A stretch of 64,000 bases of DNA from Megalobrama amblycephala (Eukaryota; Chordata; Actinopteri; Cypriniformes; Xenocyprididae). Location of the stretch: the NCBI RefSeq assembly GCF_018812025.1, contig NC_063066.1, forward strand, positions 5,104,382-5,168,381. The letters are read 5' to 3'. Of this stretch, positions 56,600 through 64,000 are shown piece by piece (the first letter of the stretch is position 1; every line of letters starts with the position of its first letter). Under the pieces are notes generated by a model, which worked only from the letters and a program-made list of their open reading frames with translations, made no database searches and had not been told where the DNA came from. Both the position numbers and the translations under genes were made by a program.

Positions 56600-58639
56600 T
56601 AATCTTTAATGGGTGTGCTGTACACAACTAACATAATGAGGAGGTTGCCTTATAGGGTTGGGTGAAACAATAATAACTTGTCACTTAAGTCACTCAGCTG
56701 ACTTAACCATAAGATGATACTGTGGAATTTAAAGATGAAATTGGTTTTACGAGAGCAAAGAAATGCAAAATAAATAAAAATATAAATAATTTTTTTTTTT
56801 TTTTTTTTTTTTTGCCTCCCACTAATGGTGCAGTCAAAATGGCAGAAATGGCTGGTTTAATGTTTTGTTTGACTGTTTGGCCCATTGTGACTTATCATTA
56901 ACTCACTCATAGTAATAAAGTCATATCGTATGGGCCATTTATCCTTTGTCACCTGACCTGAGATGGGTGTGGCCATGAAGCAATCCACTCATGCATTGCA
57001 GCAATTCCTGTCCTGACTGCTTTGAAATGCAAGTTTTTAAGGATTTTAACAAGGGCAATCCAGGTCTCTGATTAGTGTCTCTGAGCACAGCTATTGTTGT
57101 GATAAGTGATCAATATTTAACCACACAACACAGCAGTCTTATCACAGCATACCGGATTGCATGTGAGGTACAGAACGCTCCATCTGTCTGTGCAAATAAC
57201 TGACTAGGCAGCTCAAATGTACTTGTACTCATTTTCATGCATTACAAGAGATCTCCTGTGCATCTGCTGTAGACTTGACTACTAATGAGGATTTGTTTGG
57301 GTGTTAAGAAGAGGCTTGGCTTTGTCCAACGTCAGCAGAATAAATTAAAAGCCAACACTGCGTGGACAAAACAAAGTCTTTGTTTCTGACACAGAATGAG
57401 CAGTGCATGTCTGGGAGAGCCTGAAAGAGATGTTTTTTCCATTTTGGCAAGAAAAAGCTGTAAAAAGTTGTTGTTCTGAGGTGAGGGATGAGGAACAAAC
57501 ACCTAAAATAGGCTGGAACATGCAATTCTTTTGAATTTATGGTTTAAAAAAAAAAAAGCCAGTCACATTTCCCAGTTGCAGAATCACTTCTTTCCACAAT
57601 ATACCTTAAGACATGACCAAAGCAAAAAATGTCCATGATACTTGTGATTATATATCATTTCAGAAGGCTGAGCATTCTTGTTGGTCAGGTTTCTTTGAAT
57701 CTGCTAGAATTAGAAGTCGGCCAGGTCAAGGTCTCTGGTTTCAGTGCAAATGAAATATGAAGTCTTTTTAACCAACTCATGTGCACCCTCTTGACCCACT
57801 GACATAGTTCATTTCAGATGTAGAGAAAAAACATGATAAAAAAAAAAAAAAATTGTTGTTGTGACAGACTCAAAACTAAATGTTCGTTACTGGCAGTATT
57901 CATTTTGTTCTGTCACAGAGACATATAGATATGTTAGGTCAGTGACCTGACTAAACATGTTTTCAACCCGTTTTGAGGTCTGTGTTGACACAGATCACAG
58001 TGAATCGCCAACACAGACCAGTAACCTTTGTTTTGTTACTTTTGAAATTGACAGTACAAACCCTATCCGGAATGGAAAACTTGCAAATGGAAGGATATAA
58101 TTAAACAGAACAAATATTATATTATATTCTTGCTAATAATGCTACTACTATAATAAAATAAAATAATAGTCCAAACAATCACACACAGTGTTCATTTAAT
58201 AGAATTCTACAATTCTTTTCTAGAATTCTTCCAATTCGAACAGTTAAATAGTTCCTTTGACCCCAATGTTACGTAAATGCTCAATTCACTGAATGCAAAT
58301 AGAATGAAATGTGTTGAGTAATTTAAATCTCTTTAGACGTCACTGTGAAACCTTGACAATTGGGGTGTGTTAAATGTGTGAATTCTCATTGGCTCTCAGT
58401 GTGCAGTGAGATAAAAGCCAATGATGTCACAACATTTTTGGCTTTACCCACTGAGCAAATTACATCCAGAAGACATCTTTTTGAGGTCTTGTCTCAGGTT
58501 GAAAAGACGTCCACTGAGGGGCCAGAATGAAAGTTTTTATGACGTCTTTTTTTGACGTCTTCTGGACATCCGATATAGACGAACACGCAGAATCACCAAA
58601 GGAGAAAAATCACAAGTTTTAAGCCACCATCGCGGAGAT
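56600..58639. other. Intergenic interval, nothing supported
   Basis: Holds a T homopolymer (about 56789-56813) and other short runs. No exon-like or RNA-gene signal recognised. GACGTC-rich words at 58500-58570 (AAAAGACGTCCACTGAGG) suggest the edge of the next repeat. Confidence 0.4.
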
Positions 58640-59470
58640 GAGTGTTTGCTCTAGTTGGGCTCTTGACCCTTGCCTTATTAATATTAGAGTTTGTTTGGGC
58701 AGTTAACTGAGTCATAACAGTCAGACAAGTAAAGAGAAATGATCAGGTGTTGGTTATGGTCTCACATAACCATTATTTGACCTGAATCACTGAACTCATG
58801 AAGAGCCCAATCTCTGAGTTAGATTTACAATATTGATTACAACATCACTGTGATTCACCAGCAGAAGATCAGCTTTTACAATATGATTCAAATGATTTCA
58901 GAAAAGGTGTGTTGAACAAAAAAAAAAAATTACTCATTTTAGGCACACACAGACATCAAGAATCAGCCTGTGAATCTCAACAGTGGTGACCATCAAAAAG
59001 CATGTTGCAGTGCATTCTGGGAGCCACCAATCAAAATTCATCCATGGCTCCCATCATGCATTGCTGCATGAATAAATTATGAGCTTAATTGTCTTAGTAA
59101 TTTCCTTTATTCTCATATTTTATTTTGATCTGTTTATGTGACTTTTTAGTAGCTTGTTTTCTAATGTTCAGAGTTGATCTGTTGATCAGAATATGTTGCT
59201 TGTCACCGTCATTGAGATTCACAGGCTGATTCTTGATGTCTGTGTGTGCCTGAGAGAAAAAAAAAAATTATCATGTGAAGTCCTTTATATTATATTGATA
59301 AAGCTGATCTTGTGCTGTAGAATCACAGTGCTGCTGTAATCAATAATGTAAATTGAACTCAGAGATTGGGCTCTAAATGAGTTCAGCGACTCAGGTCAAA
59401 TAATGATTATGTGAAAACATAACCAACACCTGATCATTTCTCTTTACTTGTCTGGTAGTCTTGTCAAGTG
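58640..59470. repeat. Foldback element, about 0.8 kb
   Basis: GACAAGTAAAGAGAAATGAT with CAGGTGTTGGTTATG on the left is mirrored by CATAACCAACACCTG with ATCATTTCTCTTTACTTGTC on the right. The inner arms CAGACATCAAGAATCAGCCT and AGGCTGATTCTTGATGTCTG also pair. Related to the 44.8 kb palindrome. Confidence 0.8.
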
Positions 59471-60359
59471 ACACAAGATGAGCAGTCATTTTTACAAACG
59501 CAGAACAGGGACACTTTTTGTTATGCTTTACTCCACTGCTGTACACCTCTACATTCCAACAGCGTTACTGCAAGCAGATACTTTTGGACAGCCCTGACTA
59601 TAAAAAGTAACCATCCTGAGTCATCTAACCTCAAATTAGATGCTAAAGTGCAAAAGATATATATTTGCATGTTGATAAATTTATGCATTATATGTTTGCA
59701 CAACAAAATGTATTATGCTATAATGCTTTCTTGTCAGAGAGATATGTCATTTACTTGAATGTAACTAACTGGTTTAGGCTTAAATGAGTAAGAATTCCCA
59801 TGAATATACAGTAGCTGCATGCAGCAATTATCTGGGCTGAGTGAGCTGTCTGTACTTGTCCTCCTACTTGAACTTGTCATTGTGGAAATGAAGTTGATAT
59901 GGCATTGTCAGGGGATGATTACAATGGTACTGTCACTCCCATTTTTGGGGAACAGACCCCAACTTTAAATCTTGAATACTTTTGAGCACAGAATTAAGTT
60001 TGGTCTCCTTATAAAGGGCACACTTGGCAGATTATTTTAGAAGTGAAATAAAAAATATGAAAGTGAAATAATAATAATAAAAAAAATTACTGATGTTTTA
60101 ATTTAGGAAAATGTAAAAATATGATTTCTTATAATTTATATAAAATCTATATTTTACAAAACTGCTTTACTCTAAAACAGCAAGAAAATCAAAGCCAAAA
60201 TCTAAAATCTAATCAAGTTGTGTTTTAAATTTTAGGTTGCTATCTCAAAAACTGAGCTTTCAGTAAGATTTTGTTTGGGCGCAGTACCAAACTCTTCCAC
60301 TAGATACCATCCAGGCTCCATTGGTGAGCACACAAGTACTCTTCCATTTCCATATAGCC

Positions 60360-60553
60360 CATGGGTGTGCAATCCTGCTCCTGGAGGGCCACTGTCCTGC
60401 TGAGTTTAGCTCCAACCCTAATTAAACACACCTGGACCAGCTAATCAAGGTCTTACTAGGCACACTAGAAACTTCCAGGCAGGTGTGCTGAGGCAAGTTG
60501 GAGCTAAACTCTGCAGGACAGTGGCCCTCCAGGACCAAGTTTGGACAACCCTG
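60360..60553. mobile_element. hAT-type MITE, 194 bp
   Basis: The left region TCCTGCTCCTGGAGGGCCAC TGTCCTGC and right region GCAGGACAGTGGCCCTCCAG GA are inverted copies. Flanking 8-mers ATATAGCC (60352-60359) and ATGTAGCC (60554-60561) differ by one base, consistent with an old 8-bp target duplication. A very common fish element; the frames across it are not genes. Confidence 0.75.
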
Positions 60554-60561
60554 ATGTAGCC

Positions 60562-63496
60562 TATGGTTTGAGCGACCTGAACCTGTGGCGTGATAGATCG
60601 CTGTAGCACTACAGTTCATGCGGAGGGCACGTGAACCGACCATCTCTTCTGCTTTACTAGATACAATACGAAATAAACATGAATTAACATCTGAAGATAT
60701 GCTGAAAGATACAGTAAAACTTACTGAAATCCGTATCACATGTAATCGATCAATCAGTGTTTCAACCGTGGAAATAAAACAACTTGTAAAAATGTCACAT
60801 TTACCTCAGAAAAGCCCTTCAATGTCCAAAATGTCTACAAAAACTAACTTAGAGAGGAGCATTTTGTTAAATATTTGCACTATATTGCATATTCATTGTA
60901 TTTGTACTTAACATGTGCTTCAATATTTAATGTATAAATCTGTTTTATGACAGCCATTGAAATGTTTAGGCCTATATAAAAACGAGTAGAAATATAATGA
61001 CGTCATTAAAAATATATTATAATGTTATTATAAAAACGTCCTTATGTGTAATTTATATGTAAGAAGCTTATAAATCAATTAATATTAACCTTTAATATGA
61101 TAATGATGCACCAGCTGTGGTTCCCTGTACAGTTTACAGCATTGAGAGATGTTTTTTTTTCTTTGAGGAAATTTGCCATGTACTGTACCTGATAGGCCCC
61201 AAATGAATCAATAATGAATCGAAGGCAATCAAATCGAAATCAAATCGCAAGCTTCTGAATCAAAATCAAATCCAATGGTGAAATGTGTGCCAATGCCCAG
61301 CACTATAGTGTCAATAAAGCTTTTTTTTTTTTTTTTTTTTTTTTTTGAAGCAAATGTTGTCTTTTCCATTTACTTTATTTTCCAGAGTGCACCAGAATGC
61401 TTAGTTTACATGTTAAAATCACAAAAACTTTCTCATAGGGAAGGATGCCCCAGACCCCCCTACAACAACTTAGTTCATAAACATGTCACCTTTTTCACCT
61501 CTTTTGAGTTTTAATCTGACAATAAATGTGGCACACCCAGTTTTTCTGATGCACACCCACAGTCTCTTTTCTGGCTATGCTAGTGTTTCCTACTGACACA
61601 CTACAGCAAAAGATATAAATAACTGGCTCAAAACCATTGAAAATACTAACGTGCCTAAGACTTTTGCACAGTACTGTATAGTTTGTCAATATTATTTTAG
61701 GTTTAGACTAAGATTGTCAGGAAGGACGATCAGGAAGCAACACACTTTAAGACGGTGAACAGACAAGGAGTGACTGAAATGTATGATAGTGCCACCACAC
61801 ACAACACACTACACCACACACCCTCTGTAGAATAGAGGCCACTTCAACTCTTCAGGGAGGCCCAAGTTCTTACTTTCAACATCTTTTAGTCAGCACGTTC
61901 TGTGTGTTCTTCACCCCGCAGCGCCAGAATCAAAAGCAGAGGAGAAGGTGTTATGATATCTGCATGTGTGCAGTTCTTTGTTATAATTACAGTTTACATA
62001 ATGTGATGCAGGAGCGATAGGCCTACTATAAAGTTTTTTCATCACACTAGTTGTTTTCCTTCAGCGAAAATTGAATGTGAAGGCATACTTTAGAAAATGA
62101 TATTTTCTTTTGAGAATTTAATTTTTAAATTAAAACGTGTTGTTGTGTGGATGTGGCATTAGATTAACATCATGCACAGAAGTTGTGAAAGACAATCAAA
62201 CTGTTAAAAAAAAAAAATAAAAATTGTTGGTTCAATTTAGCCTAATCTGTTTGGCTTTAAATTTTGAGTTCATTTAAACCAAAAAAATTGAGTTTAGTTT
62301 ATTCAACAGAAACTCAAAATATTTTGTTATCTGAATAACATTTTTGAATCTAAGCTGATTTGACAAAAAATTTGTGAAAAGTTGTGATTTGAGCTTGAGA
62401 GTTTAAATCTGCAGATGAAATAGAATAATATATCCATATATATGAGGTGGTATTAAAGTCAAAGGCACCACAGCTATAATCCTGCTGTAGGCACATGACA
62501 TATTCTGATCACAGGATGTCACCATTTGGACAGTAATCCCAGTAATCCCACAAAAATGAGCTACAGAACATTCCAGGTATCAGGTCAAAGTGCATGTGCA
62601 ATACTTACAATAATTTTAAGAGTATCTTATAATTAGTATGATCTTAAGCACTTTAGCAGTTTAAAATAATAAAAGAATTTAAAAAGGTGTAGTATGTCAT
62701 TTTTGCATGGCTATTATTTTCAGAAATATATAGGCCTAAATATATATAGATACAATACAAATTCACATAAACATCTTACACATAAATACTCAAGGAACAT
62801 TGATATAATTTTTAGGTGCCTCACCCCTTCAGTGCATGGCCTCTAAATCAGATTTGCATCGAGATTGAACAATTATGAGCACTTTATTTGATTAATTTTC
62901 TACAAGACAGCAGTGGGGTGAAAAAACAATGCTAAAACATAATTGTGTTTAGTTAGGACAACAAAATAAACATCAAAACCCATATCTTTTGTTGCTGCCA
63001 TTAAGTATGTTTCCAATCAATCTGTATTTTGTTGCTAATACTGTATTTTGCTGTCAAACTCACACACAGCAAATTCAGATTCATCTCTGTAAAATAGCTA
63101 ATACTAATACATCATTATGCTAGTGTTTGTTTGTTAGGCTGGCCACTTTCTGCTCTTGTTTTTATGCCGTGCAAACCTGAAAAACTCATTGTTCAGCCTG
63201 TATATGTCATGTTAAGAACATGTTAATAATATAATTGGGCGTATTGTTAGGGCAAAGCAGCTGGCAATATTAAGTTAACTTTCATGTTTCATTTTTTTGT
63301 ACTTGCTTTTGAACGATAACCACTTTTGGGTTTGCACAGCACACTAATTTATGGGGAAGTTTTATAACTTAGAGGTAAGTTTGTAATTTGGTGTTCATAC
63401 TGCAGTTATTTGACGGATCGAGCATGTTTGTCTTCTAGTGAACACAAGGGGGCAGAATAGTATAGTCTATTCTTTTGCCAACCTTATACGAAATTT
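60562..63496. other. Intergenic interval with simple sequence and repeat scraps
   Basis: Contains ATCAAATCGAAATC words (61225-61270) and a T homopolymer (61321-61346). A TTCAACAGAAACTCAAAATA repeat fragment (62200-62400) is related to 55990-56150. No gene supported. Confidence 0.4.
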
Positions 63497-63554
63497 GTGG
63501 TTTCTCCATGGTTTTGTACTTTAATTACCACTGACCTTTTCTCTCTTACTATAG

Positions 63555-63616
63555 ATTCTAATCACGGAGCACAAGGCTCCGGACCGATCCCTCCAGTTCA
63601 GAGGAAATGTGTAAAG
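63555..63616 (+). other. Possible exon-like segment on the plus strand, unproven
   Basis: A pyrimidine-rich acceptor (TTTTCTCTCTTACTATAG) precedes 62 nt ending AAAG|GTGAAA. One frame is open through it (SNHGAQGSGPIPPVQRKCVK). No family recognised and no partner exon found in the window. Confidence 0.2.
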
Positions 63617-63954
63617 GTGAAATTTCCTATAAATCTTTCCAGCGCAGCTCTCCTCTGCCCATGCAGATGGATGGAACTGAATACTCATTGGCTCTGTAAT
63701 AATTATGTCCCTTTTTCCACCATTCACTTGCCTTTCTCTCTCTCTTTCATTCTCCTTTTTATATATAAATGTATGTAGGCCTACATTAACAATTGAAACC
63801 GTTTGAATTTTTTAGCGTTTATGGTTCTGAAGCTGATTATGCCGGCACACCATAAAAAAGTTCATATTCTTTTCTTTTAAAGCACCAAAAATGTATGTAT
63901 ATAAGTTTTCTATGTAATTATTCAATACAGTTTAAAAGCTTGTGGCCGTTAAGA

Positions 63955-64000
63955 TTCTTGAATGTTTTTGAAGGTCTCTTTGCTCACCAAGGCTTTTTTT
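63955..64000 (+). repeat. Start of a further repeat at the window end
   Basis: GTCTCTTTGCTCACCAAGGC is typical of the interior of the TTCAAAAGTTTGGGGTC-type fish repeat (compare 11956-12473). It is cut off by the window. Confidence 0.4.

Noticed and set aside
59468..60911. Frames of 96-105 codons on both strands
   Set aside because: They overlap a hAT MITE and AT-rich flank, with no domain, splice or codon-usage support.

Overview
The window is vertebrate nuclear DNA from a ray-finned fish, most likely a cyprinid. It has AT-rich, intron-dominated sequence, GT-AG introns, and a dense load of fish-type DNA transposons (Tc1/mariner, hAT, Harbinger-like, piggyBac-like and foldback MITEs). Nothing bacterial, plasmid or phage is present. 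The two genes were assembled by hand from splice sites and protein similarity. Long open frames are mostly meaningless here, because real exons are short and many long ORFs lie in repeats.

Two genes run head to tail on the minus strand. (1) Complexin-2 (cplx2) occupies about 8.0-36.3 kb. Its coding sequence has three exons (19130-19160, 9692-9867, 8046-8243) that join in frame to 134 codons plus stop, the same length as mammalian CPLX2. A 5' UTR exon part (19161-19285) precedes the start codon. Two candidate upstream promoter/first-exon pairs lie near 20.0 kb and 36.1-36.4 kb; each has a GC box followed by a GA tract. (2) slc25a48, a mitochondrial solute carrier, occupies 45992-53879 in seven coding exons that join to 309 codons plus stop. 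All three carrier signature motifs are intact. The genes are functionally unrelated: one controls synaptic vesicle fusion, the other inner-membrane metabolite transport. Nothing suggests they act together.

The rest is 3' flank (1-8 kb), large introns and intergenic DNA filled with nested repeats. The clearest are a Tc1 element with about 0.2 kb terminal repeats (16746-18336), a Tc1/mariner copy whose DD34E transposase has only two premature stops (43011-44601), hAT elements with 8-bp target duplications (10865-11345, 29937-31101, 32216-33106, 60360-60553), a Harbinger-like MITE (10165-10431), a TTAA-flanked piggyBac-like element inside slc25a48 intron 4 (48311-50785), and several foldback elements.

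The most unusual structure is a pair of minisatellite arrays in opposite orientation (about 37.45-38.91 kb and 48.78-50.48 kb). Both are built from the same roughly 55-62 bp monomer and both have higher-order periods (about 162 bp and about 430 bp). The monomer resembles the terminal region of the hAT-like element at 32216-33106, and both arrays sit in similar piggyBac-like hosts. I read this as a transposon terminus that became a satellite. No undescribed protein-coding system was found.
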